Assembly: GCF_020687545.1 (NCBI RefSeq)
Contig: NZ_JAJEQX010000002.1
Span: forward strand, 124,001-188,000
Direction of reading: 5' to 3'
Origin: Ruminococcus turbiniformis
GTDB taxonomy: Bacteria; Bacillota; Clostridia; Lachnospirales; Lachnospiraceae
DNA length: 64,000 nt
A program made the translations under genes and the position numbers. Shown here one piece after another: positions 8,649-16,697 of this stretch; the stretch's first letter is position 1; each line of letters begins with the position of its first letter. The notes below the pieces were generated by a model, which made no database searches, was not told the origin of the DNA, and saw only the letters and a list, made by a program, of their open reading frames with translations.

Positions 8649-9528
8649 TTTTTCCTTCCTCCTTCTGCTTCGGAGGAAGCACAAGCCGCTGTACCGGATA
8701 GCCGTATTCCGTAAGCAGCTCTCTTCTTTGAAATCCAAGATCCAGATAAGTCCTGCGCCAGCCCGTATCCGCCTTATCCCCCGCGCAGAATGTTGTCACG
8801 CTGATCTCTTTTCCCCGGAACACGCCGTCCGCAAGCCAGTTTACAAAGATTCCTTCTATGCCGGCCCCTGCACTCCGATACCGGGGATGCACCGCAAGGA
8901 AATCGATCCTTCCGTCCCCGGAAAAGCCCATGATCCCGGCAGCCTCTCCTGCGTCTCTTAAAATCACAGCGCTCCGGTTCTCAATGTGCAGATACAGGTT
9001 CTCAAGATATTCCTTTTCATCCAGCCGGGGATATCCGTCGATGGAACGATATACAAGCTCCATCCAGTCGCTGACGTCCTCCCGGACAACATACCGGATC
9101 CCATCTCCTGTCAAAATTCCCTTTTCTTTCTGCACAGTCTGCCTCATTTTGTTCTTCTGTTTCCATTCAAGAGAGATCTCAAGCTGAAGCGGGTAAAACG
9201 CACCGGCTGCTCTGAAACGAGCCGGAGTTATCTTGTACATTTTCCTGAAAACATCCGAGAACGCCTGCTGACTTTCATACCCGCTCTCCAGTGCGATTTC
9301 AAGAACCGGTTTTTCCGAAAAGACAAGCATGCGGGCCGCCTCAGTCAGGCGTCTTCTCCGAACATAACTGTGCAGCGTCATCCCGGCCGACTTTGCAAAA
9401 AGACGGTGCAGGTGGTATTTTGAGCAGCAGGTTTTCTCCGCCATCGTATCCAGATCAAGGGGTTCGTCCAGATGATCTTCGATATAGAAGATCGCCTGGG
9501 AAACCATGTCAACTGTCCGGTTCTGCAT
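8560..9528 (-). CDS. AraC-family regulator fused to a GNAT-like acetyltransferase domain
   Basis: 322 aa. Residues 1-110 carry two AraC helix-turn-helix motifs (LDTMAEKTCCSKYHLHRLFAKS; LEIALESGYESQQAFSDVFRK). Residues 140-290 look like a GNAT domain (AAGIMGF, IDFLAVHPRYRSAGAGIEGIFVNWL), whose acetyl-CoA loop would be R-x-x-G-A/G-like. The tail is repetitive (EYRDDEYRESEYRES) and encoded by the 15-bp repeat that also begins the overlapping MFS gene. The start has GGAGGAGG 5 nt upstream. It probably controls the MFS pump it overlaps. Whether the GNAT part is a sensor or an enzyme is not clear. Confidence 0.85.
   Translation of the reverse strand: MQNRTVDMVSQAIFYIEDHLDEPLDLDTMAEKTCCSKYHLHRLFAKSAGMTLHSYVRRRRLTEAARMLVFSEKPVLEIALESGYESQQAFSDVFRKMYKITPARFRAAGAFYPLQLEISLEWKQKNKMRQTVQKEKGILTGDGIRYVVREDVSDWMELVYRSIDGYPRLDEKEYLENLYLHIENRSAVILRDAGEAAGIMGFSGDGRIDFLAVHPRYRSAGAGIEGIFVNWLADGVFRGKEISVTTFCAGDKADTGWRRTYLDLGFQRRELLTEYGYPVQRLVLPPKQKEEGKNDVEYRDDEYRESEYRESEYREGEHRDNK
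8569..8643 (-). repeat. 15-bp tandem repeat inside two overlapping genes
   Basis: Five units of a 15-bp repeat (TTCTCTGTATTCGCT on the + strand; the first and last units are degenerate). The period is a multiple of three, so both reading frames stay open: one frame gives NTEKA units at the MFS N-terminus, the other EYRES units at the AraC-GNAT C-terminus. Copy number is likely to vary between strains. Confidence 0.85.
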
Positions 9529-9593
9529 CCGCGCCTCCTCCTTTTTGACTCGATTCTATCAGAAAAACGGATCTGTTTTTTCATCATTCTTGC

Positions 9594-10280
9594 TCATTTT
9601 GCATCGATACAGCGCATCGTCATCTTTGTCATCAGCTTTCCCATCTTTACCGGGAAAAGATAGCAGACACTCATCTGAAGTTTCTGTACCATGCTGTGGC
9701 AGATAACAAACCGTCCGGAAAAGGCATTCTTTGCCAGCCCTCTCCCCACTTTTTCCGGATCTGCCATAAATTCTTCCGGCACCGGAAGGGATACGGAAGA
9801 CTGCGTCCGCGTAAGCGGAGGATGGACTTTGGTTGACGCATAGGCAGAAATCCCGGCAAATCCTGTCACACCCACGCCGGAACTTGTAAAAATCACTCTG
9901 CCGCCTTTCCGCGCCCGCATATGCGGCAGAACGCATTTCGCCAGCCGGAGCGCCCCGTAATAATTCACGTCAAACGCCTTTTCATATACCGAAAGAGCAG
10001 CATCTTTCTCCCATACAAACGGGCAGCAGCACGCGTTGTGAACAGCCGCATCCACCTTTCCGAATGTTTCCACTGCCGCATCCACAGCTGATTGAATCTG
10101 CTTTTCCTCTCTCACATCTGTCCTGTAAAAGACCAGCCGTCCGGGGAATCTCCGGGCCAGCTTTTCAAGGCCGTCCGTCTCTGTGTCCAGTACTGCCACC
10201 CGGTTTCCATCCTCCAGGAACTGCTCCGTCATAAAATATCCGATTCCCCGGCCCGCACCTGTAACAATGATATCCGCCAC
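9594..10280 (-). CDS. Short-chain dehydrogenase/reductase, possibly internally deleted
   Basis: NAD(P)-dependent SDR, 228 aa from a GTG at 10280 that shares one base with the stop of the TetR gene (TAGTG) and has GGGAG upstream. The Rossmann motif is TGAGRGIG, the NNAG position is HNACC, and the catalytic set is S-S...YASTK. Right after YASTK the chain jumps to HPPLTRTQSS, whereas classical SDRs have about 20-25 residues there (helix after the active site and the next strand). This suggests an in-frame deletion that could abolish activity. The C-terminus is long and basic. Co-transcribed with the TetR gene. Confidence 0.75.
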   Translation of the reverse strand: MADIIVTGAGRGIGYFMTEQFLEDGNRVAVLDTETDGLEKLARRFPGRLVFYRTDVREEKQIQSAVDAAVETFGKVDAAVHNACCCPFVWEKDAALSVYEKAFDVNYYGALRLAKCVLPHMRARKGGRVIFTSSGVGVTGFAGISAYASTKVHPPLTRTQSSVSLPVPEEFMADPEKVGRGLAKNAFSGRFVICHSMVQKLQMSVCYLFPVKMGKLMTKMTMRCIDAK

Positions 10281-10897
10281 TATTCTCCCGCCTTTATCTC
10301 CGCAAAAAATCTTTCTATATGGTAATATGCCTCTCTTCGGAACATGCCCTTCTTCTCCTCGGTCAGCTCCCCGGCAAAAAGCCATCGCCTTGCAAACATG
10401 CTGATCGGGGCATAATACTTAACAGCCAGATAGACGCTGTCCGATTTTGCAATAACTCCCGCCTCCATCAGCATCCGAAACACTTTCCCCTGAAAAGCCA
10501 GAGGCTTTTCAAACATCCAGCAGTCGTATATCTCCCGGACTTTTTCATTGCCATACTGTTCAATCTGCAGAAGACGCATCACTTTATTGCAAAAGTCATC
10601 CATAAGATAGTTTTCAAAAAAAGCGTCGCACACATTTCTGTAAAAGTTCCCATTTGAAGGAAAAATTCCGCCGTTCAGCCCCTCCTCGAGCCGTTTCATC
10701 ATCTCCTCCGCTTTTTTCTCAAAAAGAGAGACCAGCTCGTCAAAAACAGCCTGCTTGTTCCTGAAATAATAATAAAGCGTACTTTCCTTGATCTGCACCC
10801 GTCCGCAGATATCACGGATTGACACTGCCGAAAATCCTTTTTGAGAAAACAGCTCAAGAGATACTTCGAGTATTCGCTGCCGTGTATTATTCCTCAA
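10280..10897 (-). CDS. TetR-family transcriptional regulator
   Basis: 205 aa with an N-terminal TetR helix-turn-helix (RILEVSLELFSQKGFSAVSIRDICGRVQIKESTLYYYFRNKQAVFDEL) and a variable ligand-binding C-terminus. The start appears to be TTG 10897 (GGTGGAG upstream), which is not certain. It overlaps the SDR gene by one base and is the first gene of a two-gene operon. Two palindromes just upstream (10916-10955) are likely its own operators, so it should autoregulate. Confidence 0.88.
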   Translation of the reverse strand: MRNNTRQRILEVSLELFSQKGFSAVSIRDICGRVQIKESTLYYYFRNKQAVFDELVSLFEKKAEEMMKRLEEGLNGGIFPSNGNFYRNVCDAFFENYLMDDFCNKVMRLLQIEQYGNEKVREIYDCWMFEKPLAFQGKVFRMLMEAGVIAKSDSVYLAVKYYAPISMFARRWLFAGELTEEKKGMFRREAYYHIERFFAEIKAGE

Positions 10898-10915
10898 AAC
10901 TCCACCGCCTCTTTT

Positions 10916-10955
10916 CTAACACTTGTTAGATACATTATATCTAACGATCGTTAGA
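10916..10955. promoter_or_regulatory. Two TetR-type operators
   Basis: A perfect palindrome TCTAACGATCGTTAGA occupies 10940-10955 and a related imperfect one, CTAACACTTGTTAG, occupies 10916-10929. Their centres are 25 bp apart and the second sits about 20 nt upstream of the TetR start, as expected for autorepression. Confidence 0.7.
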
Positions 10956-11000
10956 TTGTCAATAAATCACCGGAAGTGCCCAACGGCACAGGCCAGGAAT

Positions 11001-11047
11001 GTAAGCGGTCGCCAAGTCCCCGGCCAGACCCAGACTTATAAGCGCCG
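11001..11047 (+). repeat. Dispersed intergenic repeat, copy A
   Basis: Begins GTAAGCGGTCGCCAAG and ends CAGACTTATAAGCGCCG. It matches the minus strand of 43781-43829 at roughly four of five positions. The stretch 10960-11160 holds no gene that I can support. Confidence 0.6.
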
Positions 11048-11160
11048 TTTCTACAAAATATGGCACCATGAGCTGTACAATCTGTACATTCATGATGCCA
11101 TTACTTTTATCACCTATTATTTACAGTATTATATTTCCTGTCGTGCCGCTCTCCTGCTGT

Positions 11161-12198
11161 TCATCTCCCGCTCTCTATTTCTGAAGCAAACTGCTCCATG
11201 CTCTTTGCGCGCGCCGCAAGCTTGAGCCATTTTTTCAGCGTGTCCAGATCCTGTTCCTGTCTGAGCTTCTCTTTTATCTCCTCCGGGATGTCACCAAGAT
11301 CACTCAGGAGATCGGTTATGTCTTCTGCCCGTGCTTCGGCTTTACTGATTCTTCGGGTTTCCTGCACATCATATGCTTCAAAATTCTCAAACAGCATCGT
11401 AAAATTCCTCCGTTCGATCTGATCTGTAAATACTTCCACCTCATCTTTTGGAACATTCAGCCGCAAAAGAAGCACTGTAATAATCTTTCCAATCAGTTTC
11501 AGGACAGATTCCGGCGAATTTCTGCTCAGATTCTCAAAATACTCTGCCGGTATCTCCTTAAGTTTCTGGAAGTCAGCTGTACTGCGGAGCTTGTCAATTA
11601 GCATGATCAGTGAAAGTTCGTCGCTCTTATCCACCAGCTCCTGATTCGTGTATCTTGAAAGCGGAACAACAAGATAGCGGAAGTCCGGAATATACTCTCC
11701 CAGCACTTCGTTGAGATATACTTTTTCCCGGAAGTTCGTCGCCGCAGTCCAGTTTCCGATTCCGTCATAAAATACAATTGGAAGAATCGGGGGATATCTG
11801 AAACTTTTCTTTTTTGTGATCCCCGTGCATTTTTCTTCCTGCTCCTGCGCATAATCTGTCAGAATCTGTACAATATAGCGCAGAATGCGAAATGCCATAT
11901 CATGATCCACAGCGGACTGGTGCTCAATCATTGCAATAAGGAACAACGTGTCGCTCTCTGCATTACGGTTGAGATGAATTTTCTTTACGGAGTCAGAATC
12001 TCTTCCCTCCTGCCACATCCACAGAAAGCGTTCCGAAATATCCTCTATGTCTTCCGGCTGCACATTTTCCAGAAGCTTTACATCCGTATACCCCCGCAGA
12101 AACTGCGCACATAAAATATGATTGTCAAAGATAAGCTTTGCACCGCTGTCTTTCGTCCTTGTGTTCTATATTCTTTTGTCTTTCGTTTTTTCCTCCAT
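11161..12198 (-). pseudogene. Rpn/PD-(D/E)XK family nuclease-transposase with a nonsense codon
   Basis: The natural start is probably ATG 12198 (AAAGGAGAAG upstream), giving MEEKTKDKRI, then an in-frame TAG at 12168-12166, then 334 further residues. After the stop the protein reads SGAKLIFDNHILCAQFLRGY and continues with RFLWMWQE, LFLIAMIEHQSAVDHDM, FRYPPILPIVFYDG and LGEYIPDFRYLVVPL, all typical of the Rpn family (nuclease core E-H-Q-S). The only start after the stop is a GTG at 12063, which has no good ribosome site. A recent nonsense mutation is the simplest reading; sequencing error or readthrough is possible. Confidence 0.75.
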
Positions 12199-12356
12199 AT
12201 ACTTCTCCTTTTCATCTGAAGGAATACATAAAGAATATATGGAGGATAATCAAAATATTTTATGTCTACGCTTTTATTGTAGCAACATGATCCAGGAAAA
12301 ACAAGCCCGGTTCCTCTCACATATTCACAACGTATTCTGTATTTTCTGGCTGCCTT

Positions 12357-12605
12357 CCATTTTTAAAAGAGGGAGTTTCCGACGGTTCCATCCGGACCGA
12401 ATATCCTGAGCAGCTCGCGGAGATGATTGTGCTTCTGACAAATATCTGGATGAATCCCATGATCTTCGGAAGTACGGAGGAAGAAACGTACAAAAAAGTC
12501 ATGGTATATAATCAGATGATGTGCGGACTTGGACTGGATATCCTTGACGATGAGATGATCGGGCGAATACAGGAACTTACGTCCATCTATCAGAAAAACA
12601 AATAA
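12357..12605 (+). pseudogene. C-terminal remnant of a TetR-family regulator
   Basis: An open frame without a credible start reads DGSIRTEYPEQLAEMIVLL, then NIWMNPMIFG and MIGRIQELTSIYQ before the stop. This resembles the ligand-binding end of TetR regulators; the DNA-binding part is absent, and upstream sequence (12199-12356) shows no HTH. It lies directly before an MFS pump, the usual partner, and a possible operator at 12679. A decayed local repressor, by inference. Confidence 0.65.
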
Positions 12606-12638
12606 AGGCGGGGATCCTCTGCCCTGCCCGATAAAAAT

Positions 12639-12660
12639 CTGCCCTGAAAAACGGGCAGAA
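12639..12660 (+). terminator. Hairpin after the TetR remnant
   Basis: Stem TCTGCCC / GGGCAGA with an AAAAC-containing loop, followed by AAAATTTTCTTCTTTT. A probable intrinsic terminator separating the remnant from the MFS gene. Confidence 0.5.
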
Positions 12661-12678
12661 AATTTTCTTCTTTTATAC

Positions 12679-12695
12679 ATACCGTCGTGCGGTAT
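12679..12695. promoter_or_regulatory. Possible operator ahead of the MFS gene
   Basis: Inverted repeat ATACCG-TCGTG-CGGTAT lying 30 nt before the ribosome site of the MFS gene. It fits a TetR-type operator whose repressor is now only a remnant. Confidence 0.45.
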
Positions 12696-12725
12696 TAAAA
12701 CAAGCTCTTAGAAATGGAGGTTTAA

Positions 12726-13970
12726 CACAAGAATCAGAAACTGTTTTCCCGAGATTTCACACTCGTCGTCATCGGACAGATTATCTCCCTGTTCGGCAAT
12801 GCCACGATCCGGTTTGTCCTGCCCCTTTATCTGCTGAACCTGACAGGCTCTTCCGCGCTTTACGGAACTGTGACAGCCTGCGCTTTTATCCCTTCAGTCC
12901 TTCTCTCCCCCGTGGGCGGAATCATCGCGGACAGGGTAAACAAGCGGAATATCATGGTTGTACTTGACTTCTTTACTTCCGCGGTGATCCTTGTATTTTC
13001 TTTCCTTATGAACGGGACTGACATTGTCCTTCTCACAGCGATCACGCTCATGCTTCTGTACGGGATTGCCGGCGCATACCAGCCGTCTGTGCAGGCCAGC
13101 ATCCCGGCCCTTGTACACGAGGAACAGTTTATGAAGGCAAATTCTGTCATCAACACGGTCAGTTCCTTTTCCTCCCTGATCGGTCCCGCCCTCGGAGGAG
13201 TGCTGTACAGCGCATACGGACTCCGGCCGATCCTGTATGTCTGTGCGGTCTGCTTTTTTCTCTCCGCGGTTATGGAAATTTTCATCCACATTCCGTTTCA
13301 GAGACAGGAATCCGGCGGCAGTATGCTGAAAACCGCAGCTGCAGATTTCTCAGAGAGCGCCCGCTTTATCCGGAAGGAAAAGCCCGTCATCGGAAAGGCC
13401 GTCCTCGTCGTCTGCGGCATCAACCTCTTTCTGTCCGCAATGATTATTGTCGCCCTCCCCTATCTTGTCACCGAGGTGCTGGATCTGGAGTCCGGGATCT
13501 CCAACACCCTTTACGGGTTCTCCCAAGGTGCGCTCGCGGCGGGCGGACTGACCGGCGGCATCTGCGCAGGTATATTCTCCCGCAGGCTTTCCTTCCAAAA
13601 AGCCGGAAATCTACTGATTCTCTGTGCTGTATGTGTATTCCCCATGGGCGCTTCACTGCTGCTAATTTCCTCCGCCGTTGCAAATTACATCGTAATCACC
13701 GTATGCTGCTTTGCCATCATGCTGTTCTCCTCGATTTTCACGGTGCAGATCATGTCCTTTATCCAGGCGGAGACGCCGCAGAATCTTGTGGGAAAGGTGA
13801 TCGCGGTGAGCCTGACACTCTCCATGTGCTCCCAGCCTCTCGGAAATGCTTTTTACGGCATCTTTTTCGAGCTTTGCAGCCATGCGGAATATGTCCCTGT
13901 CATTTTCTCCGGGGCTGTATCGCTTCTGATCGCCGCCGGAGCGGGAAGGCTGTTCCGAAAAGGCCGGTAA
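12726..13970 (+). CDS. MFS transporter with a missing canonical start codon
   Basis: Twelve-helix MFS exporter. The frame reads KNQKLFSRDFTLVVIGQIISLFGN, then LPLYLLNLTGSSALYG, with motif A-like GGIIADRVNKRNIM. GGAGG at 12716-12720 points to a start at 12726, but the codon there is CAC; the frame is closed just upstream by TAA. The first standard start is GTG 12870, which would cut off the first helix. So the gene may have lost its start, or it may use a rare codon such as CTG 12741. Its stop directly abuts the stop of the convergent flavoprotein gene, with no spacer. Confidence 0.72.
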   Translation, partial: HKNQKLFSRDFTLVVIGQIISLFGNATIRFVLPLYLLNLTGSSALYGTVTACAFIPSVLLSPVGGIIADRVNKRNIMVVLDFFTSAVILVFSFLMNGTDIVLLTAITLMLLYGIAGAYQPSVQASIPALVHEEQFMKANSVINTVSSFSSLIGPALGGVLYSAYGLRPILYVCAVCFFLSAVMEIFIHIPFQRQESGGSMLKTAAADFSESARFIRKEKPVIGKAVLVVCGINLFLSAMIIVALPYLVTEVLDLESGISNTLYGFSQGALAAGGLTGGICAGIFSRRLSFQKAGNLLILCAVCVFPMGASLLLISSAVANYIVITVCCFAIMLFSSIFTVQIMSFIQAETPQNLVGKVIAVSLTLSMCSQPLGNAFYGIFFELCSHAEYVPVIFSGAVSLLIAAGAGRLFRKGR

Positions 13971-15233
13971 TTATCTGCTCATCGCCGATACCCCGGAGGC
14001 AGCTGCGCCGCCGCGGTCTCCCGCTGCTGCTTTTCCTGCCGCGTGCCCGCTGGCCCACGCCCACTGGAGATTGTATCCGCCGCACATTCCGTCCACGTCA
14101 AGGATCTCTCCTGCAAAATACAGCCCCGGCACGATCAGCGATTCCAGCGTCTCCGGATTTACATCCCGGGTATCAATGCCGCCGCAGCACACCTGAGCCT
14201 GTTCAAAAGAGTTTGTCCCTGTCACTCTGACGCGGAAATTTTTGATCAGACCGGCAAGGCGGCCAATTTCTACCTCTGTCAGGTCCCCGGCGCTTTTCTC
14301 CCGGGATATCCCTGACATTTTGATCCAGAGATCGGATAGCTTCTTGTGAAACAGGCCGATCAGGAACATGGAAGCCGGCTTTTCCGGGCGGGTGTTCGCG
14401 CGCGCCTTTAAAAACGCCTCAGTCTGGTCCAAAGTAAAATCCGGAAAGAAATCAAGCACCGCCGTCACCTCCCGCTTTTCGTACAGAAGGCGGGACGCAT
14501 ACCGGCTCACCTGAAAGACCGGGATGCCGGAGATACCGTAGGCGGCAAGCTGAATCTCCCCCCGGTCTCTGGCAACGCACTCTCCGTCTGACCACACAGA
14601 CACTTCTCCGTCTGCCCTCACACCTGCGATTCCTTTAAAGAATCCGCCCTCGCACTGAAGCTGAACAAGCGCGGGAAGGACCGGAACCATCCGGTGCCCC
14701 AGCTGCTTTGCCAGATCGTACCCGGAGCCGTCAGATCCGGTGGAGGGCGCAGCCTTTGAGCCGGCGCAAAGGATCACCCGGTCAGCGCGCACCGTCTTAT
14801 TGTCTGTCTCTATGGAAAACTGCTTCTTACCCGGACGGATCTGCGTACATTTCACCCCGACTGCAACCTCCACGCCGAGTCGGTCCAACTCCATGCGCAG
14901 AGCGTCCAGCACTGCGGACGCCTGGTCGGAGTTGGGGTAGATATAGCCATTCCGGTTCTTTGAATATACCCCCAGGCTGAGGAAAAAGGAGATGCTTAGG
15001 CGGGCGTCGAACTTCTCCACGATGCCCCAGGGAAACGCCGGCTGGTCCGAGTGATAACAGATCGGTTCCTGACGGATGTTCGTAAAATTGCATCTCCCGT
15101 TTCCGGTGGAAAGGATCTTCTTGCCGATCCGGTCTTTCTGCTCCAGAAGGATTACACAGGCCCCTTCTGAGGCTGCCGTTATGGCTGCCATCATTCCGGA
15201 GGCCCCTCCTCCGATGACTGCGACTGTTCTCAT
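13971..15233 (-). CDS. BaiN/HI0933-family NAD(P)/FAD-dependent oxidoreductase
   Basis: Flavoprotein of about 420 aa. The N-terminal dinucleotide-binding motif is VIGGGASGMMAAI, followed by GKKILSTGNGRCNFTN, a family hallmark. A second FAD-contacting region is ILCAGSKAAPSTGSDGSGY, and the C-terminal motif is GMCGGYNLQWAWASGHAAG. I prefer ATG 15233 over 15245 because GGAGG abuts the latter. Family members include BaiN of bile-acid 7-dehydroxylating clostridia, but most have no known substrate and nothing here shows a bile-acid role. A broken paralogue lies at 5886-6790. Confidence 0.88.
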   Translation of the reverse strand: MRTVAVIGGGASGMMAAITAASEGACVILLEQKDRIGKKILSTGNGRCNFTNIRQEPICYHSDQPAFPWGIVEKFDARLSISFFLSLGVYSKNRNGYIYPNSDQASAVLDALRMELDRLGVEVAVGVKCTQIRPGKKQFSIETDNKTVRADRVILCAGSKAAPSTGSDGSGYDLAKQLGHRMVPVLPALVQLQCEGGFFKGIAGVRADGEVSVWSDGECVARDRGEIQLAAYGISGIPVFQVSRYASRLLYEKREVTAVLDFFPDFTLDQTEAFLKARANTRPEKPASMFLIGLFHKKLSDLWIKMSGISREKSAGDLTEVEIGRLAGLIKNFRVRVTGTNSFEQAQVCCGGIDTRDVNPETLESLIVPGLYFAGEILDVDGMCGGYNLQWAWASGHAAGKAAAGDRGGAAASGVSAMSR

Positions 15234-15276
15234 GTTCTCTCGCATCCTCCTTCCTTTTCTTTCCGACGGTATTTTC

Positions 15277-16587
15277 TCACAGAAGTGCCTTCACCTGCTC
15301 GATCTTCACCACGCCCGCATCAATCATGCTCTGGAGGGATTTCAGGATGCCGAGCTTCGCGTGATACCACGTAAGTCCTCCCTGAAAATATACGGCGTAG
15401 GGCGGCTTGATCGGACCGTCGGCAGAAAGTTCGATGGAAGATCCCTGCACGAATGCTCCCGCAGCCATAATCACATCACTGTCATATCCCGGCATGGCCC
15501 ACGGCTCCGGAGTCACATAGCTGTCCACAGGCGCCGCGGCCTGGATTCCTCTGCAGAAGGCGATCACTCCCTCTGCCGTGCCCGGCGTCACCGCCTGAAT
15601 AATATCGTGCCGGGATTCCCTTCCGTTCGGAACAACGGGGAATCCGAGGCGCTCATACACATTTGCCGCAAACACAGCTCCTTTGAGCGCGCCGCATACG
15701 ACGGTTGGCGCTAGGAAGAATCCCTGATAGAAGGACTGCATAACGCCAAGCGATGCACCCACTTCCTTTCCAAGTCCCGGTGAGGTCAGCCGGTACGCAC
15801 AGTTCTCGATCAGATCCTCCCGTCCGGCAATATATCCTCCGATCGGTGCAAGCCCGCCGCCCGGATTCTTGATCAGCGATCCAACAATCATGTCCGCTCC
15901 CACGTCGCTTGGTTCGATCCGCTCTACAAACTCTCCGTAGCAGTTGTCTACCATACAGATGACATCCGGACGGCGCTCCTTGATAAAGGCGATCAGCTCC
16001 CCGATCTTCTCCACCGAATAGCTCGGGCGTGTCTGGTATCCTTTGGAGCGCTGGATCGTCACAAGCTTTGTCCGCTCATTTAATGCCGCCTCGATGGCCG
16101 GATAGTCAAAATAACCGTCTTCCAGCAGCTCTACCTGACGGTAAGTGATGCCGTACTCCGCAAGAGAACCTTTGGACGGACGGATACCGATCACTTCCTC
16201 CAGCGTGTCATACGGCTTCCCGACCGGCGAGAGAAGTTCATCTCCCGGACGAAGATTTGCCGCGAGGGCAAGAGCAAGGGCGTGGGTGCCGCATGTGATC
16301 TGCGGGCGCACAAGGGCTGCCTCTGTGTGAAATGCGGATGCATAGACGGATTCCAGTGTATCCCTTCCCAGATCATTGTATCCGTAACCGCTCACATAGT
16401 TAAAGCATGCCTCGCTGACCCGGTTTTCCTGCATGGCCCGGATAACTTTCATCTGGTTATACTCCGCTGTCTCGTCAAATTCACGGAAGCGGTCTCTTAA
16501 CTCTTCCTCAATCTTCTGCCCGTACTGCCACACTTCCCCGGAAATGCCGAGCTCTTCGTACATGTATCGTGATTCCGTATGTTCCAT
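15277..16587 (-). CDS. Methionine gamma-lyase family protein (aluminium-resistance/YnbB type)
   Basis: PLP-dependent enzyme of fold type I, about 436 aa. Key parts are ITCGTHALALALAANLRPGDELLS, the PLP-lysine region QRSKGYQTRPSYS, VDNCYGEFVE and SLIKNPGGGLAPIGGYIAG. This matches COG4100, annotated as methionine gamma-lyase-like or aluminium-resistance protein; the actual reaction is uncertain. Start ATG 16587 has AGGAG 12 nt before it; an upstream in-frame ATG (16623) is less well placed. It lies just downstream of miaA, mutL and mutS on the same strand, a common Firmicute order. Confidence 0.87.
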   Translation of the reverse strand: MEHTESRYMYEELGISGEVWQYGQKIEEELRDRFREFDETAEYNQMKVIRAMQENRVSEACFNYVSGYGYNDLGRDTLESVYASAFHTEAALVRPQITCGTHALALALAANLRPGDELLSPVGKPYDTLEEVIGIRPSKGSLAEYGITYRQVELLEDGYFDYPAIEAALNERTKLVTIQRSKGYQTRPSYSVEKIGELIAFIKERRPDVICMVDNCYGEFVERIEPSDVGADMIVGSLIKNPGGGLAPIGGYIAGREDLIENCAYRLTSPGLGKEVGASLGVMQSFYQGFFLAPTVVCGALKGAVFAANVYERLGFPVVPNGRESRHDIIQAVTPGTAEGVIAFCRGIQAAAPVDSYVTPEPWAMPGYDSDVIMAAGAFVQGSSIELSADGPIKPPYAVYFQGGLTWYHAKLGILKSLQSMIDAGVVKIEQVKALL

Positions 16588-16697
16588 TTCTGTTTCTTTC
16601 TCCTCTCTTGCCTTCCATTCCATCTATACCGTTTCCGCCGCCAGGCCTGTTAAGGCGCACTTTTTCTTCGGCAGCAGACCCGTTTTGCTGCGGGTTC

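Noticed and set aside
12204-12356. Small gene between the Rpn pseudogene and the TetR remnant
   Set aside because: Only short open frames without ribosome site or homology; probably promoter sequence and eroded TetR DNA.
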